From Acidobacteriaceae bacterium (GTDB taxonomy: Bacteria; Acidobacteriota; Terriglobia; Terriglobales; Acidobacteriaceae), in the NCBI GenBank assembly GCA_027449545.1, contig DAIDLI010000020.1:1-51014 (forward strand): 51,014 bases of DNA, in the 5' to 3' direction. Below the pieces are notes generated by a model, which was not told the DNA's origin, ran no database searches, and worked only from the letters and a program-made list of their open reading frames with translations. How positions within the stretch are numbered: the stretch's first letter is position 1; each line of letters starts with the position of its first letter. The position numbers were made by a program, and so were the translations under genes. Of this stretch, positions 26,867 to 35,874 are shown in pieces.

Positions 26867-27442
26867 TCACGCCGCTTGCGGCACAGCCGCCCGTCCCAAC
26901 AGACGCAGCCACCAGCGGCGGCGCGGGGCGACCCCTTCTCGAGCGGCGACCTGTTCGGCCCGCAGATCCGCCAGAGCCTGCTTGACCTCAGTACGCAGCG
27001 AGTCGACCTCGAAGGCGCAGGAGCGAAGGTAGGCGGAGACCGTCAAGCCGCCTTCAGCGGCCCGCCGCTGCAACTGCTCACACTCGGCCACGCTCATGCG
27101 GATCGTGACGCTGGCCCGCTTGCGGCGATCCTCCGAGGAACTGGCCAAGCCGCCAGAGGGAGAGTTTGGCGTCGACCGCAGGAATGGCCCTTCCGCAGCT
27201 TGCGCAAGCTCGGGCTGAGGCGCTGGAACGCCCCGGCTGCCCATCCCGGAACCTCGGTGCGCCTGGAGTGCGCGCTCGTAGCTGAGCAGCGCCACGTCGT
27301 CATCAAGATCATCAAGCCAGGCCGGGGCCGACTGCCGTTGCGCGGGTGTCGGCTTTGCCGCAGCCCCTGTCAGCGCCGCCAGCACGCCCGCAAAGGTGGA
27401 GCGATCGGGCAGGGCTCCGGGGCTTACCGAGGGCGAGGACAT
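26867..27442 (-). CDS. Hypothetical protein with a ribbon-helix-helix-like segment
   Basis: A 191-residue protein. The first 100 residues are low-complexity (Pro/Ser/Ala) with an acidic DDLDDDVALL patch. Residues about 107-150 (RKRASVTIRMSVAECEQLQRRAAEGGLTVSAYLRSCAFEV) look like a ribbon-helix-helix unit of the MobC/Arc type: a short basic strand followed by two helices. A short coiled segment (EVKQALADLRAEQVAAREG) and a basic tail (RRRWWLRLLG) follow. It may bind DNA, but there is no mobilisation or toxin gene beside it. It converges on the methyltransferase gene (21 bases between). Confidence 0.6.
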   Translation of the reverse strand: MSSPSVSPGALPDRSTFAGVLAALTGAAAKPTPAQRQSAPAWLDDLDDDVALLSYERALQAHRGSGMGSRGVPAPQPELAQAAEGPFLRSTPNSPSGGLASSSEDRRKRASVTIRMSVAECEQLQRRAAEGGLTVSAYLRSCAFEVDSLRTEVKQALADLRAEQVAAREGVAPRRRWWLRLLGRAAVPQAA

Positions 27443-27585
27443 ATCCGGAGCATAGCGCCCTCATTGGAACTCCTTGAGCGCAAGCGGTCGACTTTCGCTG
27501 CCCGCAATCCCGGGACGAAACTGGAGGCAGAACCATTCCCGATTTGGAGCGGGACGCGAGGCCCTGTGCTCTCCCGGGGACCGGG

Positions 27586-27885
27586 CTATCCCTCGAGCTT
27601 GCCGCGAGAGATGCGGCGATTGCGGAACCACTTGGCCACACCCAGGCTGAAGAGCATCAGCCCAAAGGGGATGCACATCAACACCACGATCAGGGCAAAC
27701 CAGCCGCTGTTGGTGGTGGCGCCGGTGCTGGTGTAGCCGCCCAGCACGGTGAGCAGCAGAACGGCCGCGACAACCCCGGTGGCGACAATCAGGCCGCCCC
27801 ACCGCAAAAGTTCGCTGGTGCCATCGCTGGGCATCTGCCCGGGGCGGGCGACAACGCTTCGATCTCTTCGGGAACCGGCGGGCAT
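27586..27885 (-). CDS. Small two-helix membrane protein near heme-A genes
   Basis: A 99-residue protein with an N-terminal basic stretch (MPAGSRRDRSVVARPGQ), two transmembrane helices (WGGLIVATGVVAAVLLLTVL and WFALIVVLMCIPFGLMLFSL) and a basic cytoplasmic end (WFRNRRISRGKLEG). I do not recognise a family. It starts 17 bases after the CtaM-like gene stop, so it is probably in the same operon, and it may be an oxidase-associated small protein; that is inference from context. The longer open frame upstream overlaps the CtaM-like gene and is rejected. Confidence 0.65.
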   Translation of the reverse strand: MPAGSRRDRSVVARPGQMPSDGTSELLRWGGLIVATGVVAAVLLLTVLGGYTSTGATTNSGWFALIVVLMCIPFGLMLFSLGVAKWFRNRRISRGKLEG

Positions 27886-27902
27886 CGGAGTCTCTAGATA
27901 GA

Positions 27903-28457
27903 TTAGCTCTGCGCCAGGCGCAGCATGACGTACGTGACTACGCCGGTAACAGAGACGTAAAGCCACAGGGGAAAAGTCCAGCGCGCGATCTTGCGATGTT
28001 GCGGAAAGCGCCCGGTGAGCGAGAAGAAGAAGGTGACCAGCACCAGCGGCAACGTGAGGGTAGCCAGGATGATATGGCTGGCGAGCAGCCACAGATAGGG
28101 AATGCGGTAGGCGGCATGGAGGGGGTAGCGAATGTCGCCGTGCAGCGCGTGATGCGCGATGTAGCCGATCAGAAACAGGACGGAGAAGCCAAAGGCCGTC
28201 ATCATCGCCTTGCGGTGCGCCCCGATACGGCGGGCGCGAATGAATGTGAAGCCGATGAGCAGGGCGATGGCGGCGCATCCGTTCATGGCCGCATTGAGCG
28301 CGGGCAGAAAGGCGTACTGCTGGCTGGTAGCGGCAGCCGGATGGATGTAGATGAGCCAGAAGAGGAAAAGCGAGGCCGCAATGCTGATGGCGATGATGGC
28401 GGCGATGGCCCGCCCGGTGCCGGGCGCTGCGGTCGAGCTCGGAGCGGCGATCGTCAT
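27903..28457 (-). CDS. DUF420 membrane protein, CtaM/YozB-like
   Basis: A 184-residue protein with about five transmembrane helices. The DUF420 signature is clear: ALNAAMNGCAAIALLIGFTFIRARR, AHRKAMMTAFGFSVLFLIGYIAHHALHG (two His that could bind heme or metal), and HIILATLTLPLVLVTF. The Bacillus subtilis member YozB, renamed CtaM, is needed for active cytochrome caa3 oxidase. The ATG at 28457 lies 2 bases after the heme O synthase stop with GAGG upstream, so the two are one operon. The context strongly supports a role in assembling a heme-A oxidase. The oxidase subunits themselves are not in the window. Confidence 0.88.
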   Translation of the reverse strand: MTIAAPSSTAAPGTGRAIAAIIAISIAASLFLFWLIYIHPAAATSQQYAFLPALNAAMNGCAAIALLIGFTFIRARRIGAHRKAMMTAFGFSVLFLIGYIAHHALHGDIRYPLHAAYRIPYLWLLASHIILATLTLPLVLVTFFFSLTGRFPQHRKIARWTFPLWLYVSVTGVVTYVMLRLAQS

Positions 28458-28459
28458 GG

Positions 28460-29503
28460 TCAGCCTCGCGCGCAGATCATCAGCGTGGTAAAGAGCAGGG
28501 GCAGGTAGAGCACGCTGACCTTGAGCAGATCGCGGGCCAGCATGCGGCTCTCCATCTCCGAGCGGGCGCGCAGGATCCCCGCAAACCGAATGGTGTAGGC
28601 CAGGTACACCAGGCCGAGCAGGGTGGCGACGATGGCGTATGCGGGCCCCGCCATACCCAGCTTCCAGGGAATGAGGCTGACGGGAATCATCAGCACGGCG
28701 TAGAAGAGAGCTTCGACCACCGTGGACCAGCCGTCGGGCTGCACCACCGGGAGCATGCGAATGCCGGCCTTGCGGTAGTCGTCGCGGTAGAGCCAGGCAA
28801 TGGACATGAAGTGCGGAAACTGCCAGACAAAGAGAATGGCGAAGAGCGCCACCGCCGGCCACTCAATGCGCGGCCGTGCCGCTGCCCAGCCCAGCAGGGG
28901 TCCCATGGCTCCGGGAAAGGCGCCGATGAAGGTGGCCAGCGAGGTGACGCGTTTCAGCGGGGTGTAGATGGCCACGTACAGAAACGCGGTGATGAGCGCC
29001 AGCACCACGGTCAGCAGATTGGTATGGGTCAACAGCCAGAAGGCGCCCAGGCCGATAGCCCCCAGGCCGGCCAGGATGCCGGTGCGCAGCGAGACGCGGC
29101 CGGAGGCAAGCGGGCGGTCGGCGGTGCGGGTCATCAGAGCGTCGGTGGTGCGCTCCAGGGCCTGGTTGAGCGCGCCGGCGCCGGCGGAGACCAGGCCGAT
29201 CCCCATAAGCGTGTCGATGAGCCCGCGTTGCAGGCTGGAGATACCCGACTGCATGGAGCCGAGATAGTAGCCGCCCCAGCCGGTAACCAGCACCAGCCCA
29301 ACGACTTTGACCTTGAAGAGCTCGCGCAGATCCTGAATGAGCAGCGCCGTGGCGCCGGGACGCGGAGCGTGCAGGGCATGATCGGGCTGCGGAGCGGGAA
29401 GCGGCGCGGCGATCTCCGGAGAGCGAGCGGCCTGGGAAGCAGGAGTCATTACGGGGTGTGGCTGGGCGGCAGACGAAAGGGGAGACTGACGACCTGTCTC
29501 CAT
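28460..29503 (-). CDS. ctaB: Protoheme IX farnesyltransferase (heme O synthase)
   Basis: A UbiA-type prenyltransferase that adds farnesyl to heme b, the first step to heme A for aa3/caa3 oxidases. The core has nine membrane helices. The prenyl-diphosphate site is NQALERTTDALMTRTADRPLASG, and the second conserved loop is YTPLKRVTSLATFIGAFPGAMGPLLGW, with WQFPHFMSIAWLYRDDYRKAGIRMLP after it. The start is uncertain: ATG at 29503 (347 residues) and ATG at 29449 (329) are both possible and neither has a good ribosome site. The Pro-rich N-terminus before LLIQDLRELFKVKVV is not conserved. It is the first gene of the group ctaB-ctaM-like-small membrane protein. Confidence 0.93.
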   Translation of the reverse strand: METGRQSPLSSAAQPHPVMTPASQAARSPEIAAPLPAPQPDHALHAPRPGATALLIQDLRELFKVKVVGLVLVTGWGGYYLGSMQSGISSLQRGLIDTLMGIGLVSAGAGALNQALERTTDALMTRTADRPLASGRVSLRTGILAGLGAIGLGAFWLLTHTNLLTVVLALITAFLYVAIYTPLKRVTSLATFIGAFPGAMGPLLGWAAARPRIEWPAVALFAILFVWQFPHFMSIAWLYRDDYRKAGIRMLPVVQPDGWSTVVEALFYAVLMIPVSLIPWKLGMAGPAYAIVATLLGLVYLAYTIRFAGILRARSEMESRMLARDLLKVSVLYLPLLFTTLMICARG

Positions 29504-29649
29504 GATAGCAAGGCTGGCCAAATCCCCGCTCTCGGCCCCTCGTGGCGGACCCTGGAGCGGGGAGGACACCCCGGGGCATCGGGATCTTGAGGCAAGAACC
29601 GGTCATGTGCCAAAGCATCGCCGGATGAATTAGAGTGCATAGCAGCCGC

Positions 29650-29671
29650 AATTCAATCATTTGTGTGAATT
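29650..29671. promoter_or_regulatory. Inverted repeat upstream of the ACS-type MFS gene
   Basis: AATTCA and TGAATT are separated by 10 bases, a spacing typical of operators for dimeric regulators. It lies 43 bases before the transporter ATG in an AT-rich pocket of otherwise GC-rich DNA, in the divergent ctaB-transporter region. No regulator gene is adjacent. Confidence 0.4.
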
Positions 29672-29714
29672 TAGGCTGGGCAGAGGATATCTGCGCAAAA
29701 TCCCCGGAGGCACG

Positions 29715-31022
29715 ATGCCCGTCGCCATTCCCGTCGAGCGCCGCACGCGCATACGGTTCTTTCTCTGCTTCTGGCTGTTTGTGCTGAGCGCGATCTCATT
29801 TCTCGACCGCACCAATATCTCCATCGCGGGTACGCAGCTCAGCCATCAGTTCGGACTCGGGAATCAGCGGCTGGGCTGGATCTTCTCGGCATTTCTCATC
29901 GGCTATGCCAGCTTCCAGTTGCCGGCGGGCGTGCTGGCGGTGCGGCTGGGGCCGCGCAAGGTCCTCACCGGCGGAGTGCTGGTGTGGGCGTTCTGCAACG
30001 TGCTGACGGCGCTGCTGCCTTCCGGGTTTGCCCAGGCGGTGCTGCTGTTGATCGCGGTGCGCTGCGCCCTGGGCCTGGCGGAGGCGGTGATCTATCCCGC
30101 GGCCAACCAGTTTGTGGCCCGCTGGGTTCCGCAGAAGGAGCGCGGCTTCATCAACGGCCTGATCTTCGCCGGCGTGGGCGCAGGCAGCGGCCTGACGCCG
30201 CCGCTGCTCACCTGGATCATCCTCACCTGGGGCTGGCGCGCGGCCTTCTGGTTCGATGCCACGCTGGGCGCGCTGGGCGCCATTGTCTGGTGGATGATCG
30301 CACGCGACCGGCCCGAGGAGCATCCCGCGGTAAGCCCGCTGGAACGGCAGGAGATTGAGCAGGGGCTGACCAGTTACGCAACCGCGGCCAAGGGGGCGGC
30401 CCAGGTGGACGAGCACAAGATCTCGTGGCGGGCGATGCTCTCGCGGATCGATCTGCCGGCGCTGATGCTGAGCTACTTTGCCTTTGGCTACGTGGCCTGG
30501 GTGTTCTTCAGCTGGTTTTATCTGTACATGGCCCAGGCGCGCGGGCTGAACCTGAAGACCAGCGCCTACTTCACCATGATGCCGTTTCTGTGCATGACGC
30601 TGTTCTGCCTCGGCGGAGGCGCGCTGAGCGACCGGCTGACCAGGACCGTGAACCTGCGCACCGGGCGCTGTTACCTGGCCGCGGTGGCCATGCTCTTGAC
30701 GGCGATCTTCCTGGTGCTCGGCTCGCGCGTGCAGGATGCTTTTACGGCGGCGGTGCTGCTGGCGCTGGGCGCGGGCTGCCTCTACCTGTCGCAGAGCTCC
30801 TTCTGGTCGGTTTCGAGCGACCTCGCCGGGAAGAATTCCGGCGTCTTCTCCTCGCTTGTGAACATGGCCTGTCAGATCGGCGCGGCGCTCACGGCATCGC
30901 TGACACCATGGCTGGCCCTGCACTTCAGTTGGAAAATGCCGTTCGCTGTCGCGGCGGGGCTCGTGCTGCTGGGGTCTGCGGCATGGCTGCTGGTGCATCC
31001 GGAACGGCCGCTCGAGGTGTAG
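29715..31022 (+). CDS. MFS transporter, anion:cation symporter (ACS) type
   Basis: A 435-residue 12-helix permease of the ACS family (ExuT/GudP/phthalate transporter group), which usually imports organic acids such as hexuronates or tartrate. It shows SFLDRTNISIAG in helix 1, a loop-2 region LPAGVLAVRLGPRKVL, GLAEAVIYPAANQFVARWVPQKERGFING, which is the family signature, and GGGALSDRL in the second half. The ATG at 29715 follows CCGGAGG. It is followed by the MoeB-rhodanese gene after 62 bases, which is unrelated in function. The substrate cannot be named. Confidence 0.88.
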   Translation: MPVAIPVERRTRIRFFLCFWLFVLSAISFLDRTNISIAGTQLSHQFGLGNQRLGWIFSAFLIGYASFQLPAGVLAVRLGPRKVLTGGVLVWAFCNVLTALLPSGFAQAVLLLIAVRCALGLAEAVIYPAANQFVARWVPQKERGFINGLIFAGVGAGSGLTPPLLTWIILTWGWRAAFWFDATLGALGAIVWWMIARDRPEEHPAVSPLERQEIEQGLTSYATAAKGAAQVDEHKISWRAMLSRIDLPALMLSYFAFGYVAWVFFSWFYLYMAQARGLNLKTSAYFTMMPFLCMTLFCLGGGALSDRLTRTVNLRTGRCYLAAVAMLLTAIFLVLGSRVQDAFTAAVLLALGAGCLYLSQSSFWSVSSDLAGKNSGVFSSLVNMACQIGAALTASLTPWLALHFSWKMPFAVAAGLVLLGSAAWLLVHPERPLEV

Positions 31023-31084
31023 CGCGGCGGGCCCCGCCGCCCGGGTGGCAAGCCGGGCCTTTGCTACCCTGAAGAGGTACTGTC

Positions 31085-32257
31085 ATGGCCCCTCCCACTG
31101 CATCCCTGCCCGCGCTGAGCGCGGAAGAACTCGCCCGCTACGCGCGGCACCTGATCCTGCCGGAGGTGGGACTCGAGGGGCAGCAGCGGCTGAAAGCGGC
31201 GCGCGTGCTGTGCGTGGGCGCAGGCGGGCTGGGATCGCCGCTGGCCTTCTATCTGGCCGCGGCCGGCGTCGGCACGCTGGGCCTGGTGGACTTCGACGTA
31301 GTGGACGCCAGCAACCTGCAGCGCCAGATCCTGCACGCGACAAGCGACGTGGGACGCAAGAAGCTGGACTCCGCGGCGGAGAAGCTGACGGCGCTCAATC
31401 CGGGCGTGCGTGTCGTCAAGCACGAGACGCTGCTGACCAGCGCCAACGCGCTGGAGATCGTTGCGGACTACGATATCGTCGCCGACGGCACCGACAACTT
31501 CCCTACCCGCTACCTGGTGAACGACGCATGCGTGCTGGCCGGCAAGCCCAACGTATATGGCTCGATCTTCCGCTTCGAGGGCCAGGCCAGCGTCTTCGCC
31601 GCCAAGGACGGGCCGTGTTACCGCTGCCTCTATCCCGAACCTCCGCCGCCGGGCATGGTGCCGAGCTGCGCGGAGGGCGGCGTGCTCGGCATTCTGCCTG
31701 GCTTGGTGGGTGTGATGCAGGCCACCGAGGTCATCAAGCTGGTGCTGGGTCAGGGCGAGCCGCTGATCGGCCGCCTGCTGCTGATCGACGCACTGGCCAT
31801 GCGCTTCCGCGAACTCAAGCTGCGCAAGAATCCGGAGTGCCCCGTATGCGGCGCACATCCGACCGTGAAACAACTGATCGACTACAACCAGTTCTGTGGC
31901 GTCAACCCGCAGGACGCCCAGGAGAAGACATTGCAGAACGGCATCCCTCAGATCACCGTACACGAGCTGAAACAACGCCTGGACGCAGGCGACGATCTGT
32001 ACATCCTCGACGTGCGCGAGCCCTACGAGTACCAGATTGCCAATCTGGGCGGCAAGCTCATCCCGCTGAACGACGTTCCCCAGCGAATGGGCGAGATCGA
32101 TCGCGAGCGCGAGATCGTTGTGCACTGCCGGATGGGCGGACGCAGCCAGCGGGCCGCGGAGTTCCTCGCCCAGAACGGCTTCCGCAATGTGAAGAACCTG
32201 GCCGGCGGAATTCACGCGTGGGCCGAACAAGTGGACCCCACGATGCCGAAGTACTAG
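31085..32257 (+). CDS. MoeB/ThiF adenylyltransferase with C-terminal rhodanese domain (MoeZ-like)
   Basis: A 390-residue E1-like enzyme that adenylates and sulfurates the C-terminal Gly-Gly of MoaD/ThiS-type sulfur carriers for molybdopterin, thiamin or cysteine synthesis. The ATP site is VGAGGLGSP (45-52) with DFDVVDASNLQRQ following; the zinc cysteines are CYRC (178, 181) and CPVC; the conserved adenylation-domain Cys is in PSCAEGGVLGILPG (Cys195). The rhodanese domain (about 285-385) has the persulfide loop HCRMGGRS with Cys348. This fusion is common in actinobacteria, acidobacteria and eukaryotic Uba4. No MoaD or ThiS is adjacent, so the pathway cannot be fixed from context. Confidence 0.93.
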   Translation: MAPPTASLPALSAEELARYARHLILPEVGLEGQQRLKAARVLCVGAGGLGSPLAFYLAAAGVGTLGLVDFDVVDASNLQRQILHATSDVGRKKLDSAAEKLTALNPGVRVVKHETLLTSANALEIVADYDIVADGTDNFPTRYLVNDACVLAGKPNVYGSIFRFEGQASVFAAKDGPCYRCLYPEPPPPGMVPSCAEGGVLGILPGLVGVMQATEVIKLVLGQGEPLIGRLLLIDALAMRFRELKLRKNPECPVCGAHPTVKQLIDYNQFCGVNPQDAQEKTLQNGIPQITVHELKQRLDAGDDLYILDVREPYEYQIANLGGKLIPLNDVPQRMGEIDREREIVVHCRMGGRSQRAAEFLAQNGFRNVKNLAGGIHAWAEQVDPTMPKY

Positions 32258-32265
32258 GCGCTGGC

Positions 32266-32781
32266 TCAAGGCGCGTGGGTCAACATGCGGTGCAGCCAGG
32301 AGGCGCGCCGGTAGAGGGTTTGCCCGTCTTGATTGAGGATGGCAAGCTCTCTGCCCCCGTTCAGGAGCAACCAGCGTTCGCTGTGGACCGCGCTGCCGGC
32401 GCCCGCCTCCAGGCTGCGGATCGCGAGCGTGAATGAGTCCGTTGTGAGTTGCGCCGTGTACACCCGTGCCGGCGCATCGTTCTGCGCGTCAGGATCGGTC
32501 CACGAATGCTCGCGGCCGTCCGCAATCATGTGAAAGCTGACGTATTCGCTGGCGGACGGAAGCGTCTCGTCCATCACGTTGCCTCGAACCCGCAGCTCCA
32601 TCTGCTCGGGCATCCAGGTTTCGCCGCTCGCGCGGAGCCACACGCCGTCGAAGCCTGACGGCGGCGGCCGAAAAGCGGCGTAGACCAGGAAGACGATGAA
32701 CACGAGCGCAAGCAGCGAGCCAAGCAAGGCGACGGTTCGCCGCGCATTCCTGGCAGCGCTGTTGGCGACCGATGGGCTCAC
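32266..32781 (-). CDS. Hypothetical protein with one N-terminal membrane anchor
   Basis: A 171-residue protein. One transmembrane helix (about 16-36, RTVALLGSLLALVFIVFLVYAAF) places the rest outside the cytoplasm. The remaining beta-rich part (FDGVWLRASGETWMPEQMELRVRGN ... SERWLLLNGGRELAILNQDGQTLYRR) could be a small lipocalin-like or TPM-like fold, but no family is recognised. The start GTG at 32781 is tentative. It converges on the MoeB-rhodanese gene 8 bases away and is divergent from the OB-HD gene, sharing a palindrome-containing 70-base promoter region. Confidence 0.65.
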   Translation of the reverse strand: MSPSVANSAARNARRTVALLGSLLALVFIVFLVYAAFRPPPSGFDGVWLRASGETWMPEQMELRVRGNVMDETLPSASEYVSFHMIADGREHSWTDPDAQNDAPARVYTAQLTTDSFTLAIRSLEAGAGSAVHSERWLLLNGGRELAILNQDGQTLYRRASWLHRMLTHAP

Positions 32782-32783
32782 GC

Positions 32784-32829
32784 CAGGAGTTTACTCCTGA
32801 CTCCGGGGACTCCCGCGTGTCCCCCCGGA
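32784..32829. promoter_or_regulatory. Two palindromes in the divergent promoter of the OB-HD gene
   Basis: CAGGAG-ttta-CTCCTG (32784-32799) and TCCGGGGAC...GTCCCCCCGGA (32802-32829, two extra C in the right arm) lie in the 70 bases between divergent genes. They could be operator or mRNA structures; neither is followed by a U-tract. The first also contains the only Shine-Dalgarno-like AGGAG for the minus-strand gene. Confidence 0.4.
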
Positions 32830-32851
32830 GATGTTGTATGCTGCGGGCAGC

Positions 32852-33844
32852 ATGAAAGACATTTATGTAAATGACCTGGCCGGATTTGACGAGAGCCGGC
32901 AATTCGATTCGTTTTTTCTCGTGCTGGCGAAGCAGCAGCGCATGACCCGCCAAAACAAGCCCTATCTGAGCCTGGTGCTGGGCGACAAGACCGGACAGAT
33001 GGAAGCGCGCGTCTGGGAGATGAACGATCCGCGCATCTCCAGGGACTTCGAGCGCGGCGACACCGTAAAGATTCGCGGCTGCGTTTCCCGCTTCGACGAG
33101 CGCTGCCAGATCAAGGTGGACCAACTGCGCAAGACGCAGCCGGGCGAGGTGGACAAAGGCGATTTGCTGCCCTGCACGACGCACGATATCGACGAGCTGT
33201 GGGCGCAGTTGCAGGCAGTGATCGGCAGCATGACGAACCCCGACCTGCAACGGCTGCTGCAGGCGGTGCTGGCCGAACCGGAGATCGCGCAGGCCTATCG
33301 CGAGGCCCCAGCGGCGCGGCAACTGCATCACGCCTGGCTGGGCGGGCTGCTGGAACACGTGGTGAGCCTCCTGGGACTCGCCGAGCGTGTGGCCGCGCAT
33401 TACCCAATTCTGGATCGCGATCTGCTCCTCACCGGGGTCATCCTGCACGACATCGGCAAAACGCGCGAGCTGAGCTGGGGCACAGGCTTTGATTACACCG
33501 TCGAAGGCGTGCTGCTGGGGCACATCCAGATGGGCGTGGACATGGTGGAGAAAGCGGCGGCAAGCCTGCCGGCATTTCCGGAGCGGCTGCGCACGCTGGT
33601 GCTGCACCTGATCCTGTCGCACCACGGCAAGCTGGAGTTCGGCTCGCCCAAGCTGCCCATGGTTCCCGAGGCGCTGGCGCTCAACTTTGTGGACGACTTC
33701 GACGCCAAGATGATGGCCGTGGCGCAGGAGTTTGAAAAATCGGCGCGCGAAGGTCGGGCCGCGGACGAGCTGACCGGGAAGGTGTGGTCGCTCGACAACC
33801 GGCAGATGCTGAATACGAAGGAGTGGTTGAAGGGCGGGGCCTAG
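32852..33844 (+). CDS. OB-fold plus HD-domain protein, YhaM-like 3'-5' exoribonuclease
   Basis: A 330-residue cytosolic protein. The N-terminal 110 residues are an OB fold of the tRNA-anticodon type (NKPYLSLVLGDKTGQMEARVWE ... GDTVKIRGCVSRFDERCQIKVDQL). The C-terminal part is an HD phosphohydrolase domain with GLLEHVVSLL, VILHDIGKTRELS and LVLHLILSHHGKLEFGS. This order and the conserved HGKLEFGSPKLPMVPEAL block match YhaM/CBF1, a 3'-5' exoribonuclease. The ATG at 32852 is preferred over the one seven codons upstream. No partner gene is adjacent. Confidence 0.9.
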   Translation: MKDIYVNDLAGFDESRQFDSFFLVLAKQQRMTRQNKPYLSLVLGDKTGQMEARVWEMNDPRISRDFERGDTVKIRGCVSRFDERCQIKVDQLRKTQPGEVDKGDLLPCTTHDIDELWAQLQAVIGSMTNPDLQRLLQAVLAEPEIAQAYREAPAARQLHHAWLGGLLEHVVSLLGLAERVAAHYPILDRDLLLTGVILHDIGKTRELSWGTGFDYTVEGVLLGHIQMGVDMVEKAAASLPAFPERLRTLVLHLILSHHGKLEFGSPKLPMVPEALALNFVDDFDAKMMAVAQEFEKSAREGRAADELTGKVWSLDNRQMLNTKEWLKGGA

Positions 33845-33937
33845 TTTCCTGCGTTCGCGCTCGACCGGCAGCCAACGCTTCCCACCTTGCACGCGAGCAA
33901 GCTGCGCGGAGGATGGCGCGAGGAGCTTTGCGGCCGG

Positions 33938-35122
33938 TCAGCTCAGGCGCTCAAAGATCCCGGCGGCGCCCATGCCCCCGCCCACGCACATCGTCACCAT
34001 CCCGTACCGCAGCTTCCGCTCTTTGAGCCCGTGAAGGAGGGTCGCGGTCAGTTTGGCGCCCGTACACCCGAGCGGATGGCCCAGCGCGATGGCGCCGCCG
34101 TTCACGTTCACCTTGGCGGGGTCCAGGCCCAGGGTGCGGATCACGGCCAGCGCCTGCGCCGCGAAGGCTTCATTCAACTCGATCAATTCGATGTCCTCGA
34201 GCTTGAGGCCGGCGCGCTTCAGCGCTTTGGGCACCGCGGCCACCGGGCCGATGCCCATCTCTTCCGGCAGAACACCAGCCACGGCGTAGGCCACCAGGCG
34301 CGCCATCGGTTGGAGCCCCAGCTCGCGCGCCCGCCCGGCTTCCATCAGCACGGCAGCAGCGGCGCCGTCAGAAGTCTGCGAGGAGTTGCCGGCGGTCACC
34401 GATCCGCCCGCATGAAAGACCGGCTTCAACTTCGCCAGCGCCTCGGCGGAGGTGTCGGCGCGCGGCCCTTCATCGGCGGCGAAGCTCTTCTCTTCGATGC
34501 GCAGCTTTCCGGGCTTGCCGTCGGGGCGTGCGCTCGCCACCGGAACCGGAATCAGCTCCTGATCGAAGCGGCCCGTCTTTTGCGCGGCCAAAGCCTTTTG
34601 GTGGCTGGCAAGGGCGAAGGCGTCCTGATCGTCGCGGCTCACGTTGTAGTGGCGGGCGACGCGCTCGGCGGTGAGCCCCATGGTGAGCAGCGCGGCCGGA
34701 TAGTGCTCCGCGATCCAGGGGTTCGGGCTGGGCTTGGCCCCACCCATGGGAATGACGCTCATCGATTCCACCCCGCCCGCGACGACCACCCGGCAGCCCC
34801 CGGCGCGAATGCGCTGATCGGCCTGGGCGATGGCTTCCAGGCCGGAGGCGCAGAGGCGATTGACGGTGACGCCGGGAATCTCCACGGGCAGTCCGGCGCG
34901 CAGAATGGCCCAGCGCGCGGGGTCCCATCCCTGCTCGCCCTCGGGCTGCGCGCAGCCCAGAATCACGTCATCGATCTCGCGAACATCGAGCCCGGGCGTC
35001 CTGTCCAACGCTCCGCGCAGTGCAATGGCAGCCAGATCGTCGGGGCGGGTGGTGGAGAGAGCGCCCTTGGGCGCGCGGCCTACCGGCGTGCGAACGGCGC
35101 TGACGAGAACGGCTTCAGACAT
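33938..35122 (-). CDS. Acetyl-CoA acyltransferase (thiolase, FadA type)
   Basis: A 394-residue thiolase that cleaves 3-ketoacyl-CoA in beta-oxidation or condenses acetyl-CoA. The acyl-accepting Cys91 is in [10 protein letters not shown]; the other catalytic blocks are [28 protein letters not shown] and [10 protein letters not shown]. The longer DQ-rich middle ([31 protein letters not shown]) is typical of degradative thiolases. The ATG follows GAGGAG. No hydratase/dehydrogenase gene is beside it; it may work with the acyl-CoA dehydrogenase at 9623 even though they are far apart. Confidence 0.94.
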   Translation of the reverse strand: MSEAVLVSAVRTPVGRAPKGALSTTRPDDLAAIALRGALDRTPGLDVREIDDVILGCAQPEGEQGWDPARWAILRAGLPVEIPGVTVNRLCASGLEAIAQADQRIRAGGCRVVVAGGVESMSVIPMGGAKPSPNPWIAEHYPAALLTMGLTAERVARHYNVSRDDQDAFALASHQKALAAQKTGRFDQELIPVPVASARPDGKPGKLRIEEKSFAADEGPRADTSAEALAKLKPVFHAGGSVTAGNSSQTSDGAAAAVLMEAGRARELGLQPMARLVAYAVAGVLPEEMGIGPVAAVPKALKRAGLKLEDIELIELNEAFAAQALAVIRTLGLDPAKVNVNGGAIALGHPLGCTGAKLTATLLHGLKERKLRYGMVTMCVGGGMGAAGIFERLS

Positions 35123-35192
35123 GGGAACTCCTCAATGCAGGCAACGAGGGGACAAGGGAACAAGACAACTGCTGCACCGTAAGATGCTGCAG

Positions 35193-35801
35193 CTAATCCG
35201 GGGGCATCGCCAGCAGGGTCCAGGCGCCTTTGGCAAAGAAATGGTAGACCGTCTTGTGGTCGATCGTCGAATCGGCGAGAGCGTCGTGATCGATGAGCGG
35301 GGGGCGCGGATCGAGCCCGGCCTGGGCTTGATGCACCTGCTGAGGCGAGGCCGGATCGATGGCCCAGTTGAACCCCAGCACGTGCGTGCCGCCGTTCATC
35401 TGCAACCGCTCCGTCTCAGGCGCGGAGGAAAGCTCGAAGGGCTCGGCAGCCGAGCGGGAAGCAAAGAAGACCAGCAGCGAGGTAGTGCCTTTGACCGAAC
35501 AGAGCACGGCCCAATCGGAGGAGCCGGGGCTCTCAAAGCTGCCGTGAACGGCATTCTCCGGGTGATAGGCCTCGTAGGTCTGCGGGATCAGGCAGCCGCG
35601 GCTCGTGAGAGCGGCGCTGATCGCGGGCGGCAGGCTGGGAAACGAGGCCGGCGGCAGATGGCGGATGAGATAGGGAACGGACTGGCCGTCGATGACGACG
35701 TGGCCGGAAACATCGAGCTGCGGCAGGGCCTGCTGCGCGGCGCAGCACAGGGGCGATGCGAGCAGGCACATCAGCGCGAGAATGTGCGGTTTGATTCGCA
35801 T
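35193..35801 (-). CDS. Hypothetical exported protein
   Basis: A 202-residue protein beginning with a cleavable signal peptide (MRIKPHILALMCLLASPLCCAAQ). The mature part is soluble and contains YLIRHLPPASFPSLPPAISAALTSRGCLIPQ and an EPFELSSAPETERLQ segment; no known family is recognised. The ATG at 35801 is chosen because it starts the signal; the frame extends 66 codons upstream without a plausible start. It lies between thiolase and gcvPA, all on the minus strand, but with gaps of 70 bases on both sides. Confidence 0.7.
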   Translation of the reverse strand: MRIKPHILALMCLLASPLCCAAQQALPQLDVSGHVVIDGQSVPYLIRHLPPASFPSLPPAISAALTSRGCLIPQTYEAYHPENAVHGSFESPGSSDWAVLCSVKGTTSLLVFFASRSAAEPFELSSAPETERLQMNGGTHVLGFNWAIDPASPQQVHQAQAGLDPRPPLIDHDALADSTIDHKTVYHFFAKGAWTLLAMPPD

Positions 35802-35874
35802 CGCGGGCCCCAGCAGTTCCCAACCTGAAGCAACGGGACTTTGCGCAAACTGACGTTTCGAAAGGCTTGCGCCG

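Noticed and set aside
29796..30998. A 400-codon minus-strand frame over the ACS-type MFS gene
   Set aside because: It is an antisense shadow, Gln/Arg/His-rich, without any family signature.
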